Under the pieces are notes generated by a model. The model saw nothing but the letters and a program-made list of their open reading frames with translations, searched no databases and had not been told where the DNA came from. From NCBI GenBank assembly GCA_016794425.1, contig JAEUHR010000023.1, positions 186,001 to 250,000 of the forward strand: 64,000 bases of DNA, given 5' to 3'. Position numbers and translations under genes: made by a program. The stretch is from Planctomycetota bacterium. Lineage in GTDB: Bacteria > Planctomycetota > UBA1135 > UBA2386. Position 1 is the stretch's first letter, and each line of letters begins with the position of its first letter. Below, piece after piece: positions 51,263-59,719 of the stretch.

Positions 51263-52422
51263 ACGCGCGCCGCCTGTCGCCGCCGCAGCTCGCCGACGCG
51301 CTCTCGGCGGCACGCGCGGCGACGCTGGCGGCGACCGTGGACCTCGACGATCGGGCCTGGGTGCCGGCCTACGATCCGGGCCTGCAGCCGACCGCGTGGG
51401 ACCTCGCGCACATCGGCTGGTTCGCCGAGTTCTGGCTGCTGCGCGGCCCGCACCGGATCGGCCCGGACGGCAACGCGCGCGCCGACCGGCCGCCGCGCTG
51501 GTTCGGGCCGGACGAGCAGCTCGACTCGGCGCGGATCGCGCACCGCGCGCGCTGGCAGATGCCGCTGCTGCCGCGCGCCGAACTGCTGGCGCGCCTGCAG
51601 GACCAGCTCGCCGCGTGCCGGCAGGCGCTGGCGGCCGGACCCGACGACGACCGGCTCTACCACGCGCACTTCGCGCTGTTCCACGAGCTGATGCACACAG
51701 AAGCGCTGGCCTGGACGCGCGCGATCCAGGCGCTGCCGGCGCCGCCGGGGCTGGTGATGCCGAGCGTCGGTGCGCTGCCGGAACTGTGGATCGACGGCGG
51801 CGAACACCGGCTCGGCGGCGGCGGCGACGGCGAGTTCGCGTTCGACAACGAACTGCCGGGCCGCACGGTGCGCCTCGAGCCGTTCGCGATCGACGCGGTG
51901 CCGGTCGTCAACGCGCGCTTCGCGGCGTTCGTCGACGCCGGCGGCTACGAACGCGACGAGCTGTGGCCCGGCGCGGCCGGCGCCTGGCGCGAACGCCGCG
52001 CCGCGCGGCTGCCGCAGCGCTGGCGGCGCACCGGCACCGGCTTCGAGCAGCGCTGGTTCGATCGCTGGCAGCCGCTGGTGCCGGACGCGCCGGTTGTGCA
52101 CATGAGCGCGTTCGAGGCCGAGGCCTTCTGCCGCTGGGCCGGCCGCCGCCTGCCGAGCGCCGCCGAATGGGAAGTCGCCGCGCCGCGCCTCTCGTGGGGC
52201 GACACGGTCTGGGAGTGGACCGCGGACCCGTTCGCGCCGTACGCGGGCTTCCGGCCGGGCCCCTACACGACCTACTCGGCGCCGTGGTTCCACCACCAAC
52301 GCGAGCTGCGCGGCGGCTGCTTCGCGACGCACCGCCTGATGCACGACCACCGCTACCGCAATTTCTTCCTGCCGGGCCGCACCGACGTGTTCGCCGGCTT
52401 CCGCACGGTCGCGGCCGACTGA
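51259..52422 (+). CDS. egtB: hercynine oxygenase EgtB
   Basis: Non-haem iron enzyme that joins hercynine with gamma-glutamylcysteine or cysteine in ergothioneine synthesis. 387 residues. The N-terminal DinB-like domain has the iron ligands H51 (WDLAHIGWF), H142 and H146 (FHELMHTE). The C-terminal FGE/sulfatase-modifying-like domain includes VWEWTADPF, LRGGCFAT and YRNFFLPGRTDVFAGFRTV. That domain looks shorter than usual between the WEVAA and EWT elements. No egtA or egtC was found nearby. It abuts the convergent ATP-grasp stop with no gap. Confidence 0.92.
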   Translation: MNARRLSPPQLADALSAARAATLAATVDLDDRAWVPAYDPGLQPTAWDLAHIGWFAEFWLLRGPHRIGPDGNARADRPPRWFGPDEQLDSARIAHRARWQMPLLPRAELLARLQDQLAACRQALAAGPDDDRLYHAHFALFHELMHTEALAWTRAIQALPAPPGLVMPSVGALPELWIDGGEHRLGGGGDGEFAFDNELPGRTVRLEPFAIDAVPVVNARFAAFVDAGGYERDELWPGAAGAWRERRAARLPQRWRRTGTGFEQRWFDRWQPLVPDAPVVHMSAFEAEAFCRWAGRRLPSAAEWEVAAPRLSWGDTVWEWTADPFAPYAGFRPGPYTTYSAPWFHHQRELRGGCFATHRLMHDHRYRNFFLPGRTDVFAGFRTVAAD

Positions 52423-53745
52423 TCAGCCGACACCCGGCTCGACACCGAACAGCCGCCGCCCCGCTTCGGCGGCCAGCGCCTGCAGCGCCGCGAAGTCGGC
52501 CGCGGCGGCGTTCAACACCGCGTGCCGGTGCGAACCGTACCAGCGGTACTCGCGCCGCAGCGCGCGCCGCGACGCCGGCTCGAGCCACAGCCGCGCCGTC
52601 GGTGCTGCCGCGGCCAGCCAGTCGCGCGCCGCGCGGTCCGGCACCGGCCCCGGCCCGCCGTCGAAGCGGCGGAACGCGAAGCTGCCGGCGGTGCCCGCGG
52701 TCCTCGGCGCGCGCGGCACCGCGAGCGGATCGGCGCCGGTCGCGAGCGCGATCGCGATGCCGTCGACGTCGACGCCGTCGACCGCGCGGTACATCGTCGT
52801 GAACTGCCCGGCGCCGCGCGCATTGACCTCGATCACCTTGACGCCGCCGTCGTCCTGCAGGAACAGCTCGACGTTCCACAGGCCGTGGCGCAGGCCGACC
52901 GCGCGCACCGCCGCCAGCGCGGCCTGCCGCAGCCGCTGCTGCGCTGCCGCCGGGTGGCGCGACGGGTACGTGAAGCCGGCGAAGTGCCGCGCGCCGTTCA
53001 CCTCACCCGGGTACATCCACTCGTCGACGAGCCCGAGCACGTGGTGCTCGCCCTGCACCGCGAAGCCGTCGACGTTGACCTGCTGGCCGCGCAGCGGCTC
53101 CTCGAGCAGCACGCCGTCGACCGGCGCCGGCAGCGGCACCAGCTCCGCCGCGAGCTGTGCGAACGGCCGCGCGAGCCCGCGCAGCAGCACGCGATCGGCC
53201 AACGGCAGCCGCAGGTGCGCGGCCAGTTCGGCCGCCGAGTCGACGCGCCGCGCCAGCGCCGAGAACGCGCCCTTGATCGGCTTGCAGAACCGCGGCCACA
53301 CCTGGCCAGCGCCGCGCACGACGGCGTCGAGCGCGGCCGCCGAGCGGCAGCGGCGGTCGCCGAGGCCGAACGGCAGCGCGACGCTGGCGACCGTGTGGTC
53401 CGGCGCGCCGGCCTGCAGCGCGCGGCGCAGCAGCGCCTTGTGCTGGGCGTGCACGATCGCGCGCGGATCGTGGCCGGGCAGGCCGAGCCGCTGCGCGACG
53501 ACGGCCGCCGCGAGGCAGCCGAAACCGTCGTCGTTGGACCAGACGCCGTCGACGCGGCCGCGGTAGCGCGCAACCAGCCGGTCGACGTAGCGCCGCGCGT
53601 CGAACCACAGCAGCCGGTGCCAGTGGCGCGGCTCGAGCAGTTCGAAGCCCTCGCGTTCGAGCACCAGCGTGCCGTCGGCACGGCGCCGCTGCAGTGTCTC
53701 GTCCTCCCAGGAACCCTGGAACAGCACCAGCAGGCGCGGCGGCAT
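52423..53745 (-). CDS. ATP-grasp enzyme
   Basis: A 440-residue ATP-grasp ligase. The central region has the nucleotide-binding RFCKPIKGAFSALARR loop and DGVLLEEPLRGQQVNVDGF; the metal site is VKVIEVNARGAGQFTTMY (E-x-N-x-R). Such enzymes form amide or ester bonds with ATP. The N-terminal part differs from D-Ala ligase and carboxylase families, and I cannot name a substrate. The gene is transcribed 34 nt after the double-glycosyltransferase gene, so the pair may act on one product. Its stop codon adjoins the egtB stop (TGATCA). Confidence 0.78.
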   Translation of the reverse strand: MPPRLLVLFQGSWEDETLQRRRADGTLVLEREGFELLEPRHWHRLLWFDARRYVDRLVARYRGRVDGVWSNDDGFGCLAAAVVAQRLGLPGHDPRAIVHAQHKALLRRALQAGAPDHTVASVALPFGLGDRRCRSAAALDAVVRGAGQVWPRFCKPIKGAFSALARRVDSAAELAAHLRLPLADRVLLRGLARPFAQLAAELVPLPAPVDGVLLEEPLRGQQVNVDGFAVQGEHHVLGLVDEWMYPGEVNGARHFAGFTYPSRHPAAAQQRLRQAALAAVRAVGLRHGLWNVELFLQDDGGVKVIEVNARGAGQFTTMYRAVDGVDVDGIAIALATGADPLAVPRAPRTAGTAGSFAFRRFDGGPGPVPDRAARDWLAAAAPTARLWLEPASRRALRREYRWYGSHRHAVLNAAAADFAALQALAAEAGRRLFGVEPGVG

Positions 53746-53779
53746 CGCGGCGCAACGTGACCGCGGCGCGGCCCGCGCG

Positions 53780-56017
53780 TCAACGAGCGCCGACCGGCTC
53801 CGGCCGCGGCGTCGGCGCCAGCGTCACCGTCGGCAGCGGCGGCTGCGCGCGCAGCGACCGCGGTTCGCACGCGAGCTGCGCGATCCGCGCCGCCGCCGCG
53901 TCCCAAGTGAACGCCTGCCGCACCCCGGCCGCCGCGGCGCGCGCGGCGCGGCGCCGTTCGGCCCGGTGCACCAGCGCGTCGACCAGCAGCAGGCCCGCGT
54001 CGGCGGCCGACGGCTCGAGCACCCACGGCTCCTGCACGTGCGCGCCCGGCAGTTCGACCGGCCGCCGTTCGGCCGGGATCCGCGCCGCGCCGGGCCCCTG
54101 CAACAGCGCATCGCCGCCGCCGCCGGCCGTGGCGACGACCGGCAGCCCGCAGGCGCGCGCCTCGAGCAGCGGCAGGCCGAAGCCCTCGCCCCGGTACGGG
54201 TGCAGCAGCACGTCGCAGGCGGTGTAGATCGCCGCCAGCCGTTCGCGCGGCAGGTCGTCTTCGATCCACCACATCGGCGGCGTGCCGGCCGTGCGCTGGA
54301 AGCGCCGCGCCAGCTCGCCGAGGTGGAACCGGCCGTAACAGTGGCCGTGGCCGACCGACTTGACGACGACGACCGGGTCCTGGCCGGCTTCGCGCGCCGC
54401 CAGCACGGCGCGCAAGAACACGTCGAAGCCCTTGCGCCACACGAGGCCGCCGTGGAACAGCACCGCCGGCCGCGCGCCCTTCCAGGCGACCAGCTCGGGG
54501 TCCGGTGCGGCGTCCTCGCGCATCGCGGCGTCGACGCCGTGCGGCGCCAGCACGATCGAGGCGCGGTCGCGGCCGGCGGCGGCGACCAGGTCGGCACCGT
54601 ACTCGCTGTGCACGACGACCGCGTCGGCGGTCGTCGTCGTGTGCGGCAGCAGCTCCCACGGCAGCGCGCCGAACTCCCAGTCGACGCGCAGCGCCCAGGT
54701 GCGGCACTGCGGTCGCGCCGCGCGCACCGGCCAGCCCGCCGACAGCCACAGGTCGACGGTGCCAGGATGGCGGCACAGCAGCGGTTCGAGTTCGGGCGCG
54801 CGGCGGCGCAGCTGCGCCAGATCGCCGTGGAACGGCGCGCGCGGCACCAGCCGCACGTCGACGTCCGCGCGGCGAACCAGCGCGCGCGCGGTCTCGATCG
54901 ACAGTTCGCTGCTCGACGAGACTTCGAAGAACGGCGCCTCGAGCACGATCGTCGGCCGCGACGGCGGTGCCGCCGGCACCGGCGCCGGCGGGGCGGCGGG
55001 CCGGCCGCGCACCAGCTCTTCGACCACGTGCCGGCGCGCACGGCGACCGGTCGCAGCCGCGGCGGCGCTGTCGGCGAGCGCGCTGCGCAGCGCCGCGGCG
55101 ACCGCGGCCGGCGCCGGTTCGAACGTGACCTGCGCGCCGGCGGCGGCGACGCGGCCGCCGATCGGCAGGCAGATGCCGTCGGCCGAGAGCATCACCACGG
55201 TCTCGGCGCAGCGGCTGACGCAGACCGGCCGGCCCGACGCCAGCGCGGTGACGAGCCAGCGCGACGGCCGTTCGCGGCGCCACGGCAGCAGGATCGCCGC
55301 CGCGTCGCGCGCATGGCCGGGCTCGAACGCGGCCCGCACCAGCTCGCACGGTGCCGGCGCCGGCGCGACGCGGTCGCGCAGCCGCGCGACCAGGTCGTCG
55401 CCGGCATCGGGCAGCACCAGTCGCAGGCCACGGCCGTGCGGCGCGTGTTCGCGCAACCAGACGTCGACGACGAGGTCGGTGCCGCTCGGCACGTCGCCGC
55501 AGCCGACGTGCACGATCGGCCCGTGCGGCGCCAACGCCGGCAGCGCGAGCCACGGCGCCAGTTCGCGCGCTTCGAGCGCGTGCGGTGGATGCTCGCAGCC
55601 GGCCCAGCGCAGCTCGGCGCGCACGCGCTCGAGCAGGTCCTGACCGGTGCTGCCGTCGCGCGCCGCCAGCACGATCGCCGCGCGCGGCCATTCGAGCGCG
55701 ACCAGCGTCGTGACGTCGGCGCGCAGCGGTGCGGCCGCGAACACCACCACCGGCGCGGTCGCCGCGACGACGTTGCCGGCGGCGCGCAGCAGCAGGTCGA
55801 TCTCGGCCGGCGGCAGCAGGGAACCGACCACGAAGTCGCGCACGCCGTCGGTCAGGTGGATCGTGTGTTCGCCGGCGGCCACCGGCCGCGGCTGCACCGA
55901 CGACAGCGACAGCGCGCACTCCATGCCGTTGCCGAGTGCCAGCCGCAGGAAACTGCGCAAGAGACCTGCCGCCGCGTCCTCGCCGAAGGGGTCGCCGTGG
56001 ATCCGCACCTGGTTCAT
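53780..56017 (-). CDS. glycosyltransferase with two GT-B-like halves
   Basis: A 745-residue protein. The C-terminal half (about 370-730) is a GT4-type glycosyltransferase with the nucleotide-sugar site: VLFHGGLVWRKGFDVFLRAVL, then the E-x7-E motif in YRGEGFGLPLLEARACGLPVVAT. The N-terminal half (about 1-340) is a weaker GT-B-like unit ending ...LVTALASGRPVCVSRC where the corresponding E-x7-E is lost, so it may be an inactive or receptor domain. The donor and acceptor are unknown. Located in an operon with the ATP-grasp gene, downstream of which it is 34 nt. Confidence 0.78.
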   Translation of the reverse strand: MNQVRIHGDPFGEDAAAGLLRSFLRLALGNGMECALSLSSVQPRPVAAGEHTIHLTDGVRDFVVGSLLPPAEIDLLLRAAGNVVAATAPVVVFAAAPLRADVTTLVALEWPRAAIVLAARDGSTGQDLLERVRAELRWAGCEHPPHALEARELAPWLALPALAPHGPIVHVGCGDVPSGTDLVVDVWLREHAPHGRGLRLVLPDAGDDLVARLRDRVAPAPAPCELVRAAFEPGHARDAAAILLPWRRERPSRWLVTALASGRPVCVSRCAETVVMLSADGICLPIGGRVAAAGAQVTFEPAPAAVAAALRSALADSAAAAATGRRARRHVVEELVRGRPAAPPAPVPAAPPSRPTIVLEAPFFEVSSSSELSIETARALVRRADVDVRLVPRAPFHGDLAQLRRRAPELEPLLCRHPGTVDLWLSAGWPVRAARPQCRTWALRVDWEFGALPWELLPHTTTTADAVVVHSEYGADLVAAAGRDRASIVLAPHGVDAAMREDAAPDPELVAWKGARPAVLFHGGLVWRKGFDVFLRAVLAAREAGQDPVVVVKSVGHGHCYGRFHLGELARRFQRTAGTPPMWWIEDDLPRERLAAIYTACDVLLHPYRGEGFGLPLLEARACGLPVVATAGGGGDALLQGPGAARIPAERRPVELPGAHVQEPWVLEPSAADAGLLLVDALVHRAERRRAARAAAAGVRQAFTWDAAAARIAQLACEPRSLRAQPPLPTVTLAPTPRPEPVGAR

Positions 56018-56105
56018 CGTGCGCTCTCATCGGCAGTTCGGGCACGCTGCTGAAACCGTCGACAGCGCTGTGGCGGGCCGCGACACCGGGCGCCAAGATC
56101 GCGCG

Positions 56106-57092
56106 ATGCCCTCGCCGACGTCGCACCCCGATCGCGCTGCCGCGACGCTGGCCAACGTCGCCGACGAGCGGCAGCAGCGCGGCGCCGGACCGTTCGCGCC
56201 GCCCGGCGCCGGCGCCGCCGACTGCCGCATCGACGTGAAGCTGCTGCTGCACGCGGCGGAGCGCGCCGCCGCACGTTCCCCCCGCGCGCGCGAACGGCTG
56301 GCCGCGCTCGAACTGCCGCTGCGGCCCGATCTGCGCGCCGGCACGGTGCGCGACGGCACTGCGCACGGCCTCGCCGCCGCGCTCGAGGAGGTCGTCGCGC
56401 TGGCGCCGGCGCCGCCCCCGCCGGCGGCTCCGGACGATCCCACGGCGCGGATCTGGACCGGCCGCGAGCTGCGCAAGAAGAAGGACCTGCTGGTCGCCAG
56501 CGGCGGACCGCGCGTGCGCTTCTCGCGCCGCGAAGGCCTGCTCTACGTCGACCGCGACGCTGCGGTGCACAGCGCCAACTGCCTGCGCTTCGAGGCCCGC
56601 CGCGACCACGGTTCGCTGGACGCGTTCGCCGGCTGTGACGGCGAACGGCCGCGGCTGCACTCGGCGCAGTTCCTGCAGCCGCAGCGCTACGTCGAGGCCG
56701 GCCCGCGCACGACGCTGCTGTTGGCGGGCCGCCTCGGCCGCGGTGCGATCGGCTGGCCGTGCGAACTCGAGCTGGTCGGCGACACGCGCGAACCCGGGCT
56801 CGATCTGGTGCTGCGCGTCGACCACCGGCACGCCGGCTGGCGGCTGCGCGCGCGCTTCCTCGGCGTGCCGGCCGACGCGATCCGGCACGACTGCACGCCG
56901 GTGACCGAAGTCGTGCAGAACGACGCCGGCGGCTTCGTCGCGGTCACGCTGGTGCGCGGCTGCACGACGCTGCTGGTCGACGGCGCGCCGGTCGCGGTGC
57001 CGGGCGCCGCGTGCCTGGGCCGCGTCGAGCATCGTTTCCGGCTCGGCGGCACCGCCGGCCCGAGGCTCGACACCGGTGCACGGCCTGGCTAG
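56106..57092 (+). CDS. hypothetical protein, 328 aa
   Basis: A protein of 328 residues (ATG 56106) that I cannot assign. The N-terminal third is helical and alanine/arginine/proline-rich. The remainder is beta-rich with paired cysteines (HSANCLRFEARR; DAFAGCDGERPR; HDCTPVTEVVQNDAGG; RGCTTLLV; GAACLGRVEHR). The end is proline/glycine-rich. No signal peptide or membrane helix is seen, so it is probably cytoplasmic. It lies between a divergent glycosyltransferase and the pseudokinase, 42 nt upstream of the latter, perhaps in an operon. Confidence 0.65.
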   Translation: MPSPTSHPDRAAATLANVADERQQRGAGPFAPPGAGAADCRIDVKLLLHAAERAAARSPRARERLAALELPLRPDLRAGTVRDGTAHGLAAALEEVVALAPAPPPPAAPDDPTARIWTGRELRKKKDLLVASGGPRVRFSRREGLLYVDRDAAVHSANCLRFEARRDHGSLDAFAGCDGERPRLHSAQFLQPQRYVEAGPRTTLLLAGRLGRGAIGWPCELELVGDTREPGLDLVLRVDHRHAGWRLRARFLGVPADAIRHDCTPVTEVVQNDAGGFVAVTLVRGCTTLLVDGAPVAVPGAACLGRVEHRFRLGGTAGPRLDTGARPG

Positions 57093-57134
57093 CGTGGCCC
57101 GGCTCGCCCGCCCCGCAACGCCCCCCGCCCCGCC

Positions 57135-58352
57135 GTGATCGAGCTGCTCTGGTTCGCCGCCGGCGCCGTCGTCGCCGCTGCCGCCTGCACGCTGCTGCGC
57201 CGGCGCTCGGTCGGCGGCGACGTTCCGGCCGTCGACACGCCGCCGCCCGGGCCGGCGCCGCTCGGGCCCGGGCCGATCGCGGTCGGCGCGCGGCGGCTCG
57301 CGCGCACGGTCGGCGAGGAACTCGCGAACCTGGTCAGCGGCGTCGAAGGCCGCGCCCACCACCTGATCCAGCAGGCGCCCGATCCGCGGCAGCTGCCGGC
57401 CGCCGCCGAGTCGCTGCTCGCCGCCGTGCACCGGCTGCGCACGCTGCACACGAAGATGGTCGCCTTCAGCGAGGGCCGCACCGGCCATGCCGGCCGGGCC
57501 TCGGTCGCCGCGGTGGTCGCGGGCCTGCGCGAAGAACTGCAGCAGCTGCAGCTGGGCCTCGAGCTGCGCTGGGACGCACCCGACACGCTGCCGCCGGTGC
57601 CGATCGCGCCCGAAGTCGTGCACGACGCGCTGCTGTTCCTCTGTTCGGCGCTGTTGCGCGCCGAACGCGGCGCGATGCGGCTGTCGGTCGCCGCCGAGGT
57701 CTGCTTCGCGGCGGCGACGCCGCGCGTGCGGATCGAGCTCGCGCTCGAGTCCGTCAACGAAGGCGTGCCGACCGGCGGCGCATCGACGCTGTTCGAGGAG
57801 CCGGGCTTCACGTTCGACCTCGAGTCGGCCAACAAGCTGATCACCGGCCACGCCGGCGAAGTGGCGCTGTCGCACCTGCCCGGCCACACGGTGCGCGCCG
57901 TCGTGCACTGGCCGGCGGCCGACGGCGCCGTGGTCGACGCGGCCGAGACGGCCGGCGACGACGCGGATCCGATCGTGCAGGCGCTGCCGCACCGTTACGG
58001 CGGTGCGCTGGTGCTCGAGGCCGATCCGGCGATCCGCGCGATGCTGGCCAGCGAGCTGAAGGCCACCGGCCGCGCGGTGTTCGCGTGCGCCGACATCGCG
58101 GCGGCGCGGTCGTTCCTCGAAGCGACGCCGGACCGGTTCGAACTGCTGATCGTCGACCAGGCGCAGCGGCTCGACGCCGACGAGGCGCTGCTGCCGACGA
58201 TCCGGAGCCTGGTGCCGGGCCTGAAGATCTGCGTACTCGGCGCCGGTGACGCCGCGACGCGCAGCGACTGGCCCCGCCTGCACCGCATCCACAAACCGTT
58301 CGGCGTCGACGAACTGCGCCGCGCGCTCGCCTCCGTGCTGGCCGCCGGTTAG
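57135..58352 (+). CDS. membrane-anchored degenerate histidine kinase with receiver-like domain
   Basis: A 405-residue protein with one N-terminal helix (LLWFAAGAVVAAAACTLL) and a layout parallel to the hybrid kinase at 14857: dimerisation/H-box, ATPase domain, receiver. In the H-box the line VGEELANLVSGV (59-70) aligns with VAHDFNNLLTGI of that kinase, with E61 where the phosphoacceptor H469 is. N-box asparagines are lost (F168, A172), G1 and G2 loops are absent. The receiver keeps D341 and K387. The protein looks like a pseudokinase that may bind or titrate another kinase. It is 22 nt upstream of rph. Confidence 0.75.
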   Translation: MIELLWFAAGAVVAAAACTLLRRRSVGGDVPAVDTPPPGPAPLGPGPIAVGARRLARTVGEELANLVSGVEGRAHHLIQQAPDPRQLPAAAESLLAAVHRLRTLHTKMVAFSEGRTGHAGRASVAAVVAGLREELQQLQLGLELRWDAPDTLPPVPIAPEVVHDALLFLCSALLRAERGAMRLSVAAEVCFAAATPRVRIELALESVNEGVPTGGASTLFEEPGFTFDLESANKLITGHAGEVALSHLPGHTVRAVVHWPAADGAVVDAAETAGDDADPIVQALPHRYGGALVLEADPAIRAMLASELKATGRAVFACADIAAARSFLEATPDRFELLIVDQAQRLDADEALLPTIRSLVPGLKICVLGAGDAATRSDWPRLHRIHKPFGVDELRRALASVLAAG

Positions 58353-58362
58353 GGTGCGCGCC

Positions 58363-58368
58363 GGAGGA
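58363..58368 (+). promoter_or_regulatory. ribosome-binding site deciding a CTG start of rph
   Basis: GGAGGA at 58363-58368 is a perfect Shine-Dalgarno core and lies 6 nt before CTG 58375. This spacing is ideal for CTG as the start codon, whereas the in-frame GTG at 58354 lies upstream of it. Confidence 0.55.
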
Positions 58369-58374
58369 ACCCGC

Positions 58375-59097
58375 CTGGCTCGCAAGCAGAACCGTCCGCC
58401 GGACCAGACCCGGCCCCTGAAGTTCACGCGTTCGTACACCGACCTGCCGGGTTCGGTGCTGACCGAGTGCGGCCGCACCAAGGTGCTGTGCACGGTGTCG
58501 GTGCAGGACCAGGTGCCGCCGTGGATGTACAACCGCCACGCCGGCGGCTGGCTGACCGCCGAGTACTCGATGCTGCCCGGCGCCGGCCAGCCGCGGAAGC
58601 CGCGCGAGGGCCGCACCGGCCGGCCGCTCGACGGCCGCACGTTCGAGATCCAGCGGCTCGTCGGCCGCGCACTGCGCTGCGCGGTCGACCTCGGCGCGCT
58701 GCCCGAGCTGACGCTGTGGGTCGACTGCGACGTGATCTCGGCCGACGGCGGCACGCGCACCGCGTCGGTCAACGGCGCGCTGGTGGCGGTCTACGACGCG
58801 CTGCTGTGGCTCGAGGAGCAGAAGCGGCTGCCGAAGTGGCCGCTGCGCGGCATGGTGTCGGCGGTCTCGGTCGGCCTCGTCGGCGGCGAGCCGATGATCG
58901 ACCTCGACTACGACGAGGACAGCACCGCCGAGGTCGACCTCAACGTCGTCTGCGCCGCCGACGGCCGGCTGATCGAAGTGCAGGGCGCGGCCGAGAAGCG
59001 GCCGTTCTCGCTCGAGCAGTTCCAGCAGATGCTGGCGATGGCGCAGCTGGCGTGCACGCGCATCGATGCGCTGCAGAAGCAGGCGCTCGGAATCTGA
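58375..59097 (+). CDS. rph: ribonuclease PH
   Basis: Phosphorolytic 3'-5' exoribonuclease that trims tRNA precursors. With a CTG start at 58375 the chain is 240 residues, close to E. coli (238). The family pattern is intact: RPPDQTRPLKFTRSY, DLPGSVLTECGRTKVLCTVSV, PREGRTGRPLDGRTFEIQRLVGRALR, and SADGGTRTASVNGA with ISADGGTR. The GTG at 58354 (247 residues) would leave the Shine-Dalgarno site inside the coding region. rdgB follows one nucleotide after its stop, as in many bacteria. Confidence 0.92.
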   Translation: MARKQNRPPDQTRPLKFTRSYTDLPGSVLTECGRTKVLCTVSVQDQVPPWMYNRHAGGWLTAEYSMLPGAGQPRKPREGRTGRPLDGRTFEIQRLVGRALRCAVDLGALPELTLWVDCDVISADGGTRTASVNGALVAVYDALLWLEEQKRLPKWPLRGMVSAVSVGLVGGEPMIDLDYDEDSTAEVDLNVVCAADGRLIEVQGAAEKRPFSLEQFQQMLAMAQLACTRIDALQKQALGI

Positions 59098-59098
59098 C

Positions 59099-59719
59099 GT
59101 GCGCGAACTCTGGCTCGGCACCAACAACGCGAAGAAGCGCGCCGAGCTGGAGCGCATCCTGCGCCCGTTCGGCCTCGCGCTGCGCACGCCGGCCGAACTC
59201 GGTGTGCCCTACGAACCGGTCGAGGACCGGCCGGACTTCGCCGGCAACGCGCACGCGAAGGCAGCCCTGCTGGCGCGGCTCGCGCACGGCTTCGCGCTGG
59301 CCGACGACAGCGGCCTGTGCGTCGACGCACTCGACGGCCGGCCCGGCGTGCACTCGGCGCGCTACGGCGGCCCCGGCCTCGACGACCGCGGCCGGCTGCT
59401 CACGCTGCTGCGCGAGCTCGACGGCGTGCCGCCGCCGCGGCGCACCGCGCACTTCACCTGCAGCCTGTGCCTGTGCGGTCCGGACGGCTCGGTGCTGGCC
59501 GCGATCGAACGCGAGTGCCCCGGCACGCTGCTGACCGCGCCGACCGGTGACGGCGGCTTCGGCTACGACCCGATCTTCGTGCCGAGCGAGTTCGCCGGCG
59601 ATCCGGCACACACGTTCGCGCGGCTCGACGCGGCGACCAAGGACCGGCTCAGCCACCGCGGCCAGGCGCTGCGCGCGCTGGCCGAACGGCTGCCGGCCCT
59701 GCTGGCGCGTCAGGGCTGA
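59099..59719 (+). CDS. rdgB: non-canonical purine NTP pyrophosphatase (RdgB/HAM1)
   Basis: Removes inosine/xanthosine triphosphates from the nucleotide pool. 206 residues from the GTG one nucleotide after rph. Motifs: LGTNNAKKRAELERIL (nucleotide/Mg site), FALADDSGLCVDAL, GVHSARYGG and FGYDPIFVP, and the C-terminal FARLDAATKDRLSHRGQALRAL. The pairing with rph is a common arrangement. It overlaps the convergent spermidine-synthase-like gene by 10 nt. Confidence 0.95.
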   Translation: MRELWLGTNNAKKRAELERILRPFGLALRTPAELGVPYEPVEDRPDFAGNAHAKAALLARLAHGFALADDSGLCVDALDGRPGVHSARYGGPGLDDRGRLLTLLRELDGVPPPRRTAHFTCSLCLCGPDGSVLAAIERECPGTLLTAPTGDGGFGYDPIFVPSEFAGDPAHTFARLDAATKDRLSHRGQALRALAERLPALLARQG

